DNA of 64,000 nucleotides from Pseudocercospora fijiensis CIRAD86 (GCF_000340215.1 NW_006921537.1:124001-188000), one strand, 5' to 3'; numbered from the stretch's first letter, positions 36,481 to 48,646 are shown. Notes: generated from the sequence alone by a model not told the origin. Numbers and translations: made by a program.

Positions 36481-37068
36481 ATGCTAAAGTCATTAAAGGA
36501 CTTGTCTTCTCGTTAGCGTAAGGAAAATATCGTAAATAACATCCTTACCGACTGCCTCGAAATGCCGATCCGCTGCTTTTATTACGAATAGGCCGATAAA
36601 TCCTATAAAGTCGATCTCCGTTCCGGCCGCTACTCCGAGTGCGCCCTATATGGCCAGTCCTATAATATGCAAGTTACTCGTATAGAGTATAAAAAAATCC
36701 GGAAGGCGCGCCTAAAGATAGCTAAAGATCTCGAAGCGGCCGAAGAGGAGGAAGACCTCCTTACGCGGAAGCTTTTCGAGTATCGCGTAAAGGTCCGTCG
36801 CTTACGTAAGTCGCTGCGTATAAAGGAAGATCGGGAGGTATAAGCTCTTAAGGTAGAGGAAGCCTCTATTCAATAGGCGGAGGAGCTCGAAAGAGAGCTA
36901 GGTTCTTCGCCTATAGAGCCGATAATATTCTCGTTACCTACTAACGAGCCGTTTCCCCTAGATAGCCGATTATAGATGTCGCCTTATAACTAGAGTCGTC
37001 TAGATAGGACGTCCTAGCCTACCTCTGAAATTCCTAGTAGGAGTGCCGAGAGTCTAGTGTCCTAAAGG
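36481..37068 (+). pseudogene. Antisense Zn(II)2Cys6-type zinc-cluster protein with coiled coil, inside element I
   Basis: This frame lies on the strand opposite to I pol, between the end of pol and the 3' LTR. From ATG at 36481 it reads MLKSLKDLSSR, then a second ATG at 36562 begins MPIRCFYYE. Counting Tyr codons TAT/TAC as RIP-altered Cys, the spacing is C-x2-C-x6-C-x8-C-x2-C-x6-C, the binuclear zinc-cluster pattern. A Glu/Arg/Leu-rich coiled coil follows (AKDLEAAEEEEDLLTRKLFE), then a Ser/Pro-rich tail. All stops seen are TAA/TAG. Small proteins with this Cys pattern followed by a coiled coil are common in fungal genomes. At about 37068 a GTATGT resembles a fungal 5' splice site. It could be a captured host gene or a normal antisense frame of this family. 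Confidence 0.65.
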
Positions 37069-37184
37069 TATGTATTTTCAATGTTTCCTATCTATTTCAT
37101 CTTCTAGCTAGTTAGTCTAGTAGTATAATTCTTAGCTACAAAAGACATAGTTGCTAGGTACGCTATTAGAGTCCCCGCTCCTCG

Positions 37185-37272
37185 AGCTATACTGCCCTAG
37201 GTCGTTAAGAACTCTAAGGCGCTATAATCGATAGGGTTTAAGAGGTCGTAGGTTCAATTCCTATACTAGTTA
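37185..37272 (+). tRNA. tRNA-like sequence (degenerate), T-arm and B-box only
   Basis: A 5-bp T stem GTAGG/CCTAT (one G-T pair) encloses the loop TTCAATT at 37248-37264. GGTTCAATTCC fits the pol III B-box. The following ACTAGTT pairs at five of seven positions with AGCTATA at 37185-37191, and GCC/GGC could form a D stem. The D loop is too long, the anticodon arm does not fold and position 33 is not T, so this is at best a tRNA pseudogene. A T-run follows downstream. On the minus strand it overlaps the end of pol as GIEPTTS, a string typical of sequence antisense to a tRNA. Confidence 0.35.
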
Positions 37273-37289
37273 TTTCTTTTTTGTTCGGT

Positions 37290-38650
37290 TTTGAAATTTT
37301 TTGATTATCTGCTAACAGTTCTATAGGTTTTCTTTTAGTTCCTAGGTGTTTTCTAAATGTAGGTATCCTTTCTATTTAATAAGGTATTTCTAACCTTGCT
37401 AATCTAGGATCTTTTCGACTTTAAACTCATTTTCTTCCTTAGGTTAGAAGTGAAATGTTTCTTAACACGGTGTTTCGGCGTCTGCAGGTTCTAGCATAGA
37501 GATATAGAATACTGGGTAGATTTTCGCGTCGTCCGGTAGTTTGAGTCGGTAATTAACTGGTCCTTTAGGCTTATTAATTAGAAATAGCCCGACTTTAACG
37601 TAGTCTAGTTTCTTAGTCGATCTCCGGGTTTTCAGATTCTTTGTTAGGAGGTAGACCTTATCCCCCTTTTTTAGCTAAGGTGCCATTTTTCGTTTAGCAT
37701 TATATAGTCCCGTAATCTTTTCTTAAGACTCGGCAATTGCCCTTTGCAATTCTTTATACACCTGCTTCAAGTCTTCTAAAGCGACTATCGCTTTATCCGC
37801 GTATAGATACTGTAAATACTGTTCCCCGAACAGCTGCGGATGTTTCCCAAAATTAGCGAAGAATAGTGTCTCTTTCGTAGTCTTAGATTGTTGGTTGTTT
37901 AGTGCAAGTTGTGCTATAGGCAATAGCGATGCCTAATTGTTTTGTGCGTAATTAACGTAGTGCTGTAAGTATACCTCTAAGGCCTAATTCTTAACTTCCG
38001 TTTAGCCGTCTGTCTGTAGATAGTATGCCGTTAATAGCTTATGCTTAATTCTAAGCGTCGCTGTAAGCGTCTTCTAGTAGTTTAACGTAAAGAGCTTGTC
38101 TCTGTCCGTAATATAGGTCTTTAGAAATCCGTAGTATCGTACAAGTCTATCTAGTACGAGGTATCCGAGTTGCTCTGCCGTACTTGCTTCGTTAGTAGGA
38201 ATGAAGTGTGCGTATTTCGTAAGCCTATCGACTATAACAAGTATTATGTCGTAGCTATATCCTATAACCGGATCCTTAGACTTCGGTAGTTTCGTAATAA
38301 AGTCTATTATAACCTCGTCCTATAGTTTATCTAGTAGCGTCCTAAATTGGATATGTCTATATCTAGCGTGTCTATCAGCCTTATTACGCTAACATTGTAG
38401 ACATTTCTTAATATATTCTAGAACTCGTTGTCGCATATGTAGGAATCCGAAGCTTCGCTTAACTAGTTCTATTGTTTTTGAAACTCTAGGGTGTCCATTT
38501 TCTAGTCCGTCGTAGTATTGTCGTATACACTCCGTAACTCGTTCCTTAGGTACTTAGTATTTCCCGTATTCGATTGGAAACTGTTCTTCCGTATCCTAAA
38601 GAACTCGTATAATATGGTTGAATTCTTTTGTATTAGCACTAAGGCTTCCG
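37290..38650 (-). pseudogene. Element I integrase with C-terminal chromodomain
   Basis: The minus frame is well preserved. The catalytic aspartates lie in IIDFITKLPKSKDP (about 38311-38270) and YITDRDKLFTL, and the glutamate in QTDGQTEVKN, so the DDE triad is present. An uninterrupted stretch at 37723-37923 reads PIAQLALNNQQSKTTKETLF. The GPY-like region is followed by a chromodomain FKVEKILD...KYLIKWKGYLHLENT at about 37430-37310. Of all the integrases here this is the least altered, though TAG/TAA codons remain, for example at the Trp of WKPK-like and Gln positions. Confidence 0.92.
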
Positions 38651-40000
38651 TCTTGGTTTGCTTTTAATATCTGCTGCTGCACTAGTTCGTAACCCTCTAT
38701 ATAGTCGCTACGGCGGCTTAGTACGTCGGCTCGTCCGTTGTCGCGTCCTAGGGTATAGCGGATTTCGAACTTATACTGCCTTAGTAGCTCCGACTAGCGG
38801 GCCTATCTTCGGGTTAGTACTTTAGTCGTAGTGAAGTAAGTCAGATTCTTATAATTAGAAAGAATCGTAAGACTTAGTGCTCCTTCCGCGTATACTCGCT
38901 AGTATTGTAGTAATACAACTATTGTAAGTAGCTCCTTATTATAGATATCGTAGTTCTGTTCCGCGGGTAATATCTTTCTCGAGTAATAGGCTACCGGGTG
39001 TCGTTTCCCGTTATGCTCCTATATAAGGCATGCTCCTATAGCCCTATCCGACGCGTCTGTTTCTATCTAGACCGCCTTACTCCTATCGAATAATCGTAGC
39101 GTTAGCGCAGAAACGCATTGCTTCTTTAGCTACCTAAACGCTTCGTCTTCCTTCGTGCTCTAGTTCTATTTCTTGTCTTTCTTTATAAGCTCCGTAAGGG
39201 GTGCCGCTATCTTAGAATAGCCCTCGATAAATTTCCTGTTATAGTTAGCTAATCCTAGGAATAATTGTACGTCTTTAACGTATATAGGCGTTGGCTATTC
39301 CTATATTAACTTGGTTTTTTCTAGATCGATCCTAATTCCTATAGTGCTAATAATAAATCCTAGGAATTTAACTTCCTTCTTATAGAATTCGCATTTCTTA
39401 GGTACAGTCTTAAATCCTACTTAAGTAAATTGTTTAAAGACGTCCTACACTATTCGTATATAGTCCGCGAGAGCTCCTTTAGTATAGACTAAGATATCGT
39501 CTATATATGCGATAACGTATATATCTAGAAGGTCTCGGAGGACTTCGTTTACAAGGTCTTGATATAACGCTAGGGCATTTGTAAGTCCTATAGGCATAAC
39601 TAAGAATTCGTAAAGCCTATATCTTGTTCGGAATGCTGTTATCTATTCGTATCTAGCTGCTATACGTATTGCATAAAACGCATCGCGTAGGTCAATCTTC
39701 GTATACTAGTCTAATCTAGTTAATCGGTCTTGCATTTCTTCGATGTTCGGTAGTAGGTACCGATTCTTAATTGTGATGTCGTTAAGTCGTCTAAAATCGA
39801 CTACTAGCCGTCCTTCGTCTAATCCGGCTTTCGGAACGAACATTACTAGTAAAGCTACCGAGGATGTCGACTTCCGTATCTAGCCTTTTTCTAATTTCTC
39901 TTTTAGCTACTTGTCTAGGGTTTTGAGCTCTTTCTTAGACATTGCGTATAAGGGTCCCTATAGAGGCTCTTTCCTAGGCTGTAAGTGTATTTTATAATCC
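38651..40000 (-). pseudogene. Element I reverse transcriptase and RNase H
   Basis: On the minus strand RT shows GRLVVDFRRLNDITIKNRY (about 39825-39770), [35 protein letters not shown] and the catalytic [13 protein letters not shown] at 39516-39478. VKFLGFIISTIGIRIDLEK and [18 protein letters not shown] follow, then RNase H to about 38700. This is the typical Del/chromovirus arrangement. It is degraded but less than neighbouring elements. Confidence 0.93.
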
Positions 40001-40289
40001 TATAGTTAGTGTTTAGGTAAGGCTGCCTTGCCTCTCTCCTCTTCAAAGAGTCGCTTCTACTTATTATACTCTTTAGGAATGTCTAGGTCCGAGATTCTAG
40101 TTTCATTCTTCGATAGTGTATAACTTCTATCCTTCCCGTAATTATTGTTATAACCCTCCTAACCTAACGGTAGTATCGATCCGGGTTGAATACGGTTCTC
40201 CGTAATTCCTATCGACGTAAACGTCTTACGAATCGCCCTACGTTTGTCAATCTCATCTGCCTACGAACGCTGCCGCTATATAGGTTAAA

Positions 40290-40660
40290 TGCCGATTATA
40301 CAGTCGCATTCCTTAAATATAAGTACTCCTTTTCTCTAGTCTACGACCGGGTTATACTTTCTTAACTAAGGTATGCCTAATATAATATTATAACTGGCTA
40401 TGTTAGTAATATCTAAGACAATCTCCTTATAGTACTGTTAGATAGCTAGTAGTAACGGTATCGTTTCTCGTTCTATACTAGGTAGCGGTAACCTATCTAC
40501 TGCTATAAGTTTATACGCTCCTTCTCTTCTGCTTTAGGTTACGATCCCTCGGCTTTTAACGAATAATTCGGAGGCAAAGTTCCCGCTCGCTCCGGAATCT
40601 ATTAATGTACTCGTCGGGTGCCCGTTAACGATAACTTTTGTGCGGAAGACTGCTATTAAT
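40290..40660 (-). pseudogene. Element I aspartic protease
   Basis: The minus frame reads TSTLIDSGASGNFASELF at about 40610-40560, with an intact DSG active-site triad. About 60 codons later comes YNIILGIP, the conserved hydrophobic-Gly segment. It processes Gag-Pol in related elements. Confidence 0.9.
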
Positions 40661-40999
40661 ACTTAAGCGCTTTCGGTATTAAGGAACTCTCTTAGAACGC
40701 TCTAATCTAGAGAGTTAGTCCGTTTCCCGACTAATTAGTAGCCTAACGTTGTTCTAACTAGTTACGGATCCGTAGTCCTACCGTTCGTGCTTCTTCGGTA
40801 TATAATTTTTCCTCGAGGGTATCGTTGCATATATCCCGTCCCTACGCTGCTATAGCCTTTCGGTATTGCTGATTTAATCGCTAGACCGTCTAACGTATAT
40901 CTTAAGTAATAATCGTCCTTTCGTCGGGTAGGACGTATCCGTAGGGCGTAATTGTACTTCCTATCGGTACTCGCTCCGTAATGAAGTTATAGTACGTAT

Positions 41000-42560
41000 A
41001 GTCTATAGGTATCCGGGGGTAATTCTAGAATTTTGCCCGTAAGCTTATCTAGAAATAATTAAATTGGATAGGATCGACCTTCCGTTGTCCGTTAACCTTT
41101 AGAAACATTTCCTCGTATTTGCGTACTAGATGTAAGGCGATTGTTCGCGCTGCTATAGGTACATCTATTATAAATATAAGGATCGTATCGTCGTTAATCC
41201 CGAATTCGTCTTCACTCTCTTTATTCGTAGTTTCTTCCTCGGTATCTAGACTTCCTTCTGAATCTTCTTGCTGTTCCTCCTCTTACTAAGGGGACTCCGG
41301 TACTTCTAGGATAGCTCCTAACTCCTCCCCGGGAGGGAATAAAGCTTCCGGATCTCGGTTTTCTTTATCGTCGGTATCTAAGCAAGATTTATTAATCGTT
41401 TCTTCTTCTAACTAGGATTTCGCATCTTCTCGTACGAGTCGCCTAATCTAAGGGAAGAATCCTACTTCTACTTTAGTAGAATAATGAATTTGGTATTAGT
41501 CGTCGTAACAGAATCTCTAGTAAAGGGCTCTATATACGGGTTCTTATCGTCGTGCTATTATATAGATTTATCGTAGCTCTTCCTTTACGACCTCTGCGTA
41601 GGTCCTCGGCGCGTTATTAATAGAGTATAGCTCTACTACTATTCGGTAGCCTTCTCTGCCCGAATCCTTTCGTTGTATTATATTAAACTGTTCGCGTCGC
41701 ACTATATTCTTACCGCGGCAGTTCCGTACTATATAGCCTTCCTTGCTATACGTATAGTAAGTTAGTCTTCCTACTTTCTTAGGCGAACTCTTGCCTTTTC
41801 TTCCTTTAATTGCTCGACCCTTCTAGGTAGCGTCTAGCTCTATTAGTTGCGTACCGTAGTAGTTGTTCCCTTTTAGTTTATCGTAGGTACTATAGTTTCG
41901 TCTATTATCGTATCTAGGAGTATAACTAGCTTTTCTAGAAGTCTTGGAATCGTAACGTCGTTCTAAAGCTCGTTCGTAGAGCCTATCGTCGAGATCGATC
42001 GTAACCTTAACTAATATTCCTATATTATCCATTTTTCTACCGTTACGTATAAGCTCGTCTTTAACGTTATCCTTAAGACCTCGCCGATACATTGTTATAA
42101 GAGCTTCGTCGTCCCAATCCGTAAGTTAGGCGTATTCCTAAAATTTGGCGGCGTAATCGGCATATAACCCCTTCTAAGTTAAATGTTAGATAACCCTAAC
42201 TGCGGTAGCAACTTCGTTAGAAGATCTAAAGACCTTCTTTATCGTACGCTTAAGATTTTCGTAGCTTGCGAAGATTCTATCCGAATTGTCGGTCCCGTTG
42301 CTATCTAGATAGGTCCTAAGAAATAGTTTAACCCAATGCTAAGCCCTGCCTCGTATAAACGTCGTTGCGAAGACTAGCTTTAAGTTATCTTAAACCTAGT
42401 TGAACATGAAATACATATCTATCTAGCTAACCTAGGTATCGAACTTGTCTCGGTCGCCGTAATAAAAGTCTAGCTTTCCGATCTTGAGAGAATCGTTTCC
42501 GGTATAGGTTCCGAGTGCATTACTAGCACTAGAGGTAGTACGTCGAGTACTGCCTATCTC
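41000..42560 (-). pseudogene. Element I gag with zinc knuckle
   Basis: This is the minus-strand Gag. An 89-codon uninterrupted piece at 41823-42092 (MYRRGLKDNVKDELIR start of the visible frame) matches the capsid C-terminal region. The zinc knuckle at about 41760-41716 reads YYTYSKEGYIVRNCRG; Tyr codons replace the first Cys residues and the His of C-x2-C-x4-H-x4-C by RIP. A Glu/Ser-rich acidic stretch (about 41220-41420) follows before the protease. The gag start is near 42.5 kb and is not resolved. Confidence 0.8.
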
Positions 42561-42622
42561 GCTAAGGGCGGGAGTTCCCCTTCCGACTTATAATAAGGCA
42601 CTTATCCTAAGGGCGTTTAAAG

Positions 42623-42968
42623 TATTACGGTTACTCGCGACAGATCGTTAAGTAACTTCTTATTACGTACAAGCCGAGGCTTCTTTAGAGAGGCTAATAT
42701 AAGCGGGAGGCAGAGACAGAATAATTGGTACAAAGGTAATTCCAATTAGTAAGTAGGTAACATGAGTTAAACGCCTCGAGCTATAAGGGCATTCCGGCGT
42801 TCCTAAATACAAAGGAGACATCTTGTCTATAGTCGTAAGCGACGTAAGCGACGCTGTCGCTCTCGACCGCTCCTATCGCTCCTAGTAAGATAGAGCGACA
42901 GCTCAGCCTACTAGTCTTAGCGTCGCTCTAAGATCATGTGAGGACTCTAACCAATCAGATCCGTAATA
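42623..42968 (-). repeat. Element I right LTR (5' LTR in element orientation), 346 bp
   Basis: This is the second copy of 36071-36416. It starts TATTACGG (RIP-altered TGTTACGG) and ends CCGTAATA. It is followed by CGCCC at 42969-42973. Confidence 0.96.
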
Positions 42969-42973
42969 CGCCC

Positions 42974-44110
42974 CTTCTATTTATCTTATAGGTCTTAGCC
43001 TATAGGTCTGTTTTATCCTACTAGCCTAAAAGCTAGTGTACTAGCTGCTAGACTAGGTCCTTAACTTAGATAGGGTCCTTAAGCTACCTTAAGAACCGGT
43101 AGGGAAGGCAGCCCTATAGTTACTAAAGGTAGGAGCAGACCTCCTAATAAGGTTATATACAAGCTACTACTAGTATAGCATAGTAACAGCTCCGATAAGA
43201 TCTCCTTCGAAGAATAGTACGACAAGTCGATAGATCACTTTAAGTATAAACGTTATATATATATAGACAATAAATATGCCCTAACTATAGCTATTAACAA
43301 TACTACTACCCCTACCCGAGGCAAGATTAAGAATAGAGCGAAGGAGTATAAGACACCCGAGGAGTTGTTAAAGATCTTATATAAGTACTACGGTCCTTAG
43401 TACGAGAAGGAAATCTACTAGCAGAAGTTCTTCGGTATAAAGATAAAGCTAGACTAGAGTATAAATAACTACTAGCCTAAATAGGAAGAGTATACCTAAT
43501 ATACCTCCTTCGACTCGCGTAACCCTAATTATAGACAAATGCTAGCGAAGATGTTCCTTAACTCTATTAACGAAACTAAGTAGTAGTAGAAGGTTATAGA
43601 GAAGAACTTCGGCATAGCTAAGGAGATGCGAAAGTATATATAATAGCTCGAAGTGCAGTATGCTAGTAAGCTAAAGAAGGAGACTACTACCGCATCGAAG
43701 CCTCGACCGATACGGTCGAATACCGCTCCTACCGCATTAAGTAGCTACGCCGCATCGACAGATAAGAAGCCCTTTATCGATCGCTTAAATAAAGGACTCC
43801 GCTAGGGGTACGATTAGAAGCGGATAGATATCGACTTTAAGAGGCTAACGTAGACTAATCTCGACAACCTCGGCTCCGGTTCTTACTACGTATATAAGAA
43901 GAAGGGTTATTAACGGAACAGCCCTAAGTGCCTATACTAGAAGCACAAGATTAAGCCTATTAAGTAGAACGCTATAACTATTAAGCAGCCCTAGCACGAT
44001 AAGGCTACTAAGGAGCCTATTCCTAAGGACGACTTAAGTAATCTCGAGTTTAATATTAACCTCGATAACAACTATAAGTCGGGAAACGACTCGGCCTAAG
44101 CCCGTAGCGC
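42974..44110 (+). pseudogene. Element H gag, C-terminal part with zinc knuckle
   Basis: This is the continuation of H gag after element I. Capsid-like helices (for example YEKEIYQQKFFGIKIKL with RIP stops) are followed by the zinc knuckle at 43879-43931, reading GSYYVYKKKGY-stop-RNSPKC. Tyr codons stand for two Cys residues and one His in C-x2-C-x4-H-x5-C. The end is rich in Lys and Asp. Confidence 0.78.
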
Positions 44111-44219
44111 GACGAGCTAGGCGAACGTTAGTTAGCGCACCTAAGTAACACGATTCTTCCGCTAACCCTCTCGGGACCTGCTACGTAGCTAATACTCTCG
44201 TCGACCTCCGTAAGCAAGG

Positions 44220-44560
44220 ATCTAGTACCCGTTACAGACTATATAGTATTCGATGCTATAGTTAACGGACAGCGGGTTAAATGTTACTTAGATAATAGCG
44301 CGACCGGGTGCTATATCGATCGACGCTTACTAAAGAAGATATGCTTAAAGAGCTCTTCACTTAGTAAGACACTTCTAGTTAGCTACGCTAACGGAGGTAG
44401 AGGCTAAGGAATCGACTCCTAGGCTATGCTACCGCTAGAACTAGGCGGACATATAGAACAGCTACCTTACTTTATTACCGAGTTAGAGTACGATGTCGTC
44501 CTCGGCCTTACCTAGTTAGAACAACACAACCCTTCTATAAACTAGACCGAAAGAACCCTA
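44220..44560 (+). pseudogene. Element H aspartic protease
   Basis: The plus frame reads DAIVNGQRVKCYLDNSATG near 44250-44315. The LDNSA segment occupies the place of the D-S/T-G active site. The acidic, hydrophobic end TELEYDVVLGLT fits the second conserved segment. Confidence 0.75.
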
Positions 44561-45029
44561 ACCTTCGACTCCCCTTCCTACCGCTCGAAGTGTAATACTA
44601 CGGTATGTGCTACTTCTTCTAGATAACAAGCAGGTACGGAGTGTCGCATGCTGTTACTAAAGCCTCTACTAGTTATTAAATACAGGTTCGCATCCTAACC
44701 TGAAGTTAAGATTAGCTTAGCGACTATAGGCTAAGTATAGGAAGACATGCTTAATAGAGAAGAGGGTTACTAGGTATAGGAGGCAGACGAGAGCAACAAA
44801 TTCTAAGTCTGTAGTAAGGTAGATCGAGCCTTACGACTCTGCTCGGTACGACCTAAGGACTTTAAGAAGTTTATAAAAGGTAAAGAATTCACCGATGTTA
44901 GTAGGTAACTATACCCTACCTTTCGCGAATACGTAGACCTATTCGACAAAGCTAAATACGAGACCTTCCCGTATGCTCTACTAGATTACTACCTAGACCG
45001 CGATATAGTAATCGAATTCAAAGAAGGAG

Positions 45030-46340
45030 CAAAAATACCGTAGTCTAGGCTAAGACCCGCCTTATACGACGAATTAGCGGTTACTTAGAAATACATCTAA
45101 GACTTAAAGGCAAAGGGTATTATCTAAGAGTCTAAATCTAAATGCGTATCGCCGGTGCTCCTCGTACGTAAACCCGGGGGTAGAATTCGCGTATATGTCG
45201 ACTATAGAGCGGTAAATACAATTACGATTAAGAACAGGTATCCGCTGCCGTATATACGGGAAACGCTTCTACGTATAAGCAAGGCTAAGGTCTTTACAAT
45301 CCTAGACATTATCGTAGCTTTCAACCGCCTCTATATCCGGAAGGGTAACGAATAGAAAACTGCTTTTACAACTCGATACGGCATATACGAATACTTAGTA
45401 GTACCGTTCGGTCTAAGTAACGCCCCCGCTTCCTTCTAAGCATTTATCAACCGTATACTCGGTACCTATATAGATGAATTCGTCTTAGCCTAGATCGACG
45501 ACCTAATTATCTATAGCGATAACGAGGCCTTATATATCGACTATATGCGGAAAATCCTGCAACGCTTACGCGAGGCTAACCTCCTACTAGACTTCGACAA
45601 GTACCGATTCTTCGTAAAGGAGGTCTATTACGTCGGCATTATTATTACGACCGACGGCCTTAAGATAGATCTAGAAAAAGTAGATGCTATTACTAACTAG
45701 TCGACTCTACGCTACCTTAAGGACGTTTAAGCCTTCTTAGGTTTAGCTAATTTCTATCGGAGATTTGTAAAGGACTATTTAGTTATTGCTTTCCCGCTAA
45801 CTTTACTCTCCCGTAGCTAGAAGAAACCCGGCTATAGGTTCGAATAGACGAGTGCCTGCTAAGCTGCTTTCGATGTACTAAAGAAAGCCTTTACCTTAGC
45901 CCCCGTACTAATACACTACGATCCTTACAAACTGTACGTTATCGAAATAGACGCATTAGACCGTGTTACCGTAGGTGTCTTGTCCTAGGAAGGTAAAGAC
46001 AAACTTCTCTATCCTGTCGCCTTCTTCTCTAAGAAGATAAACCTAGCTAAATGTAACTATAAGATTTACGATAAAGAACTTATAGCAATCGTAAAGGCCT
46101 TCGAGGAATAGCGACCGGAGCTTATATACAGCATACTAGAAGCGCTAACCCGAGTTATTACCGACTACAAGAGCCTAGAGTACTTTATAACGACAAAGTA
46201 ACTAAACCGTCGCTAAGCTAGATAGGCTAAGTTCCTTTCCGAATTCGACTTTAAGATTGAATACCGTCCTAGTAAGCAAGGTAGAAAGCCTAACAGTCTT
46301 ACGAGACGTATACAAGACATAGACTCTACCGAAGACAACG
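45030..46340 (+). pseudogene. Element H reverse transcriptase and RNase H
   Basis: The plus frame contains VRKPGGRIRVYVDYRAVNT at 45164-45220 and IKNRYPLPYIRETL. VFTILDIIVAFNRLYI, YGIYEYLVVPFGLSNAPASF and the catalytic IDDLIIYSDNE at 45494-45526 follow. After FLGLANFYRRFVKDYLVIA-like sequence, RNase H covers about 45880-46330, with HPTIEIDA-like and YNKELIAIV-like segments. The domain order and motifs define a Ty3/Gypsy element. Confidence 0.93.
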
Positions 46341-46649
46341 CGAATCGCAACCGAGCCCTCCTTAAACTACACTAGTTAGACGATAAGGTAAGGAAGCACT
46401 TAGGCCTAGCGTTACTTACGCTCGAGGATCTATTAAAGGAAGCCCGGGCACTACGATCCGCCGAGGCTACCGCTAAAGCGTAGAGACAAGTAGCAATAAA
46501 GATCTTAAGTATAGACGAGCCCTTAGACGTTCTAGTAGCCGCGGCCTATAAGAAGGATGACTTAGCCTAACTTATTATTACCTCTTTAAGGGACAACCTA
46601 ACTCGGATACTAGTATCGAGCGCGTCGCTCGGCGGGGACAAGATTAACC

Positions 46650-47560
46650 TCTCCGAATGTATATACGAAGACGATATTATCTATATTAAAGGAAGACTGT
46701 ATATGCTAGCTAACAAAGACCTCCGAGAGGAAGTCATCCGCTACTACTACGACATACCCTTAGTAGGGCACCCTAGCCGTAATCGCACTTTTAACTTAGT
46801 GTAGCGACTATATACGTAGCCCTCTATATACGACGACGTTTAGCGGTACGTAAAGGGGTGCAGAATATACATTAGATCTAAAGCCTCTCGGGACGCGTAT
46901 TAAGGGAAGTTGCAACAGTTGCTAGTACTATCTAGCACTTTTAAGGACATTGCTCTAGACTATATCGTCTCCTTACCGGACAGTAAGATAGATAGGGTAA
47001 CTTACAATAATATACTTACTATTACCTGCCGCCTTACTAAGCGCAAGTACTTCTTGCTAGTAAAAGACCTAACTCCGGAAACTGCCGCCGAAGCTCTCTA
47101 CCGATATGTAATTAAAGATTAAGGACAGTTCGACTATACTATCTCGGATCGAGGCACCTAATTCCTTAACGTCTTCTTCCGCCGCTTAAGTAAACTTACT
47201 AGCGTCAAACAACACTACTCTATAGCTTTCTATCTACAGACTAATAGACAGTTAGAACGCACTAACTAAGTGCTAGAAGCCTATCTCCGCGCCTACGTTA
47301 ACTTTACCTAGAACGACTAGGCTCGATAGCTCTAGAGTGTAGAATTTGCGGCGAACAATGTAAAGAACGAGAGTACTAGAGTCTTACCCTTCTTTGCGAC
47401 CCTTAGTAGGAATCCGAGAATAGAAGTGCGTTATATACCTCGCTAAGACTCCCGGGTAAAGCCGCAATCTACAAGTTAGAAAATCTCCTTCTAGTAAGCC
47501 GACCTGTTCGCTTCTAAACTCTAAGAAATCTAATAACGATATAGCGAAGCTATTACTGCC
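46650..47560 (+). pseudogene. Element H integrase
   Basis: The zinc-binding region has GHPSRNRTFNLV and a CRIYIRSK segment in which the second Cys is read as Tyr. The catalytic core has DIALDYIVSLPDSK (46941-46982), ISDRGT (about 47140) and the glutamate in QLERTN-stop-VLEAYL (about 47250). An uninterrupted 70-codon block lies at 46910-47122. Confidence 0.9.
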
Positions 47561-47839
47561 GCGTAGGCACGTTATACTAAGAACGATAAAGGTATACCGG
47601 CGCGGTCTTATAGCATTAGCGACAAGGTTTAGTTAGATATAAGGAACATCCGCGCGAAAGGCCGCGCTAAGAAACTAGACTATAAGAAGATAGGCCCTTA
47701 CCCGATCGCGTAGGTGTTAGGCACTAACGTTTACCGACTCGATCTAGGACCGCGATTACAGATATACGATGTCTTCTATACTAACCTCCTACGACCCGTA
47801 TCCGAGTCCGATCGTAGCGATAATCTACCGCTACTAGAC

Positions 47840-48110
47840 CTAGTTAATAGAGAAGAGAAGTAGGAAGTAGAGGAAATTGTAGACAGCTATCGCAAAGGGC
47901 GGAAGCTTAAGAGGCTTAGCAACAAGTAGCAGTTGTATTACAAGGTTAAGTAGGTTAGAGATAATAAACTATAGGAGTATAAAGAGGAAGAGATTATACG
48001 CGATGTAGTAGAAGCAGTAGCAGACTTCTATTATAGGAACCCTAAGGCTGCTAAGCTATATAGGTACAAACCGCCTAAAGGATAGTTACCCGAAGAAGGT
48101 ATAGAAGGCC
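47840..48110 (+). pseudogene. Element H C-terminal chromodomain
   Basis: The tail of H pol reads stop-EVEEIVDSYRKGRK (stop at a Trp position), then LYYKVK-VRDNKLQEYKEEEI with a stop at Trp, then NPKAAKLYRYKPP. This layout (start near EVE-I, then Y-VKW) matches chromodomains at the end of chromovirus integrases. Confidence 0.75.
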
Positions 48111-48505
48111 TCGTCGTTAGATAAGACGCCGACTAACCTACTAAAGGAGACAGATGTAACCGCTCTAGCAGTCCTCGCCTAGTCCCCTAGTATAACAGAA
48201 GATTACCCCTATATATATAATGTAGGCCGATGCTTTCGCGCTCTACTAGATAAAGTTTATCTATACTAGCCGATGCTTTCGCGTCTAGTAGTTATAGCGC
48301 TTTATATACCTTCTCGATTCGACTACGGTAGATACCCTAGATCCGAGCAAACGTAGCTGCGATTGCATTACATTAGAAGGAGTTTAGTAACTACGCTATC
48401 GCTACGGCGACTACGCGTAATCTTAGGAAACGGACATAATATCGAACATAATCATAGACATTAGTATACGTCTTCCGGTAAAGACGAGGTTTAGACGAGG
48501 GGATA
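48111..48505 (+). other. Element H 3' untranslated region and polypurine tract
   Basis: No coding frame is recognised after the pol tail. Immediately before the 3' LTR lies AGACGAGGGGATA (48493-48505), a purine-rich stretch consistent with the polypurine tract and plus orientation. Confidence 0.6.
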
Positions 48506-48646
48506 TATTATAGTACTAGCTATCGAGGCTGCCTAAGGCACCGCGGACTAGATAGAAGCGTAGCTTTCACGCTTCCTTCGATCGTTATAGACAGTTTGAT
48601 AATCTAATCACGTAATACCCACCTCGCTACCCTCTCGCCCGTATTA
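48506..48646 (+). repeat. Element H right (3') LTR, 141 bp
   Basis: This is the second copy of 33944-34084, followed by the target duplication TCTAG at 48647-48651. Confidence 0.93.
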
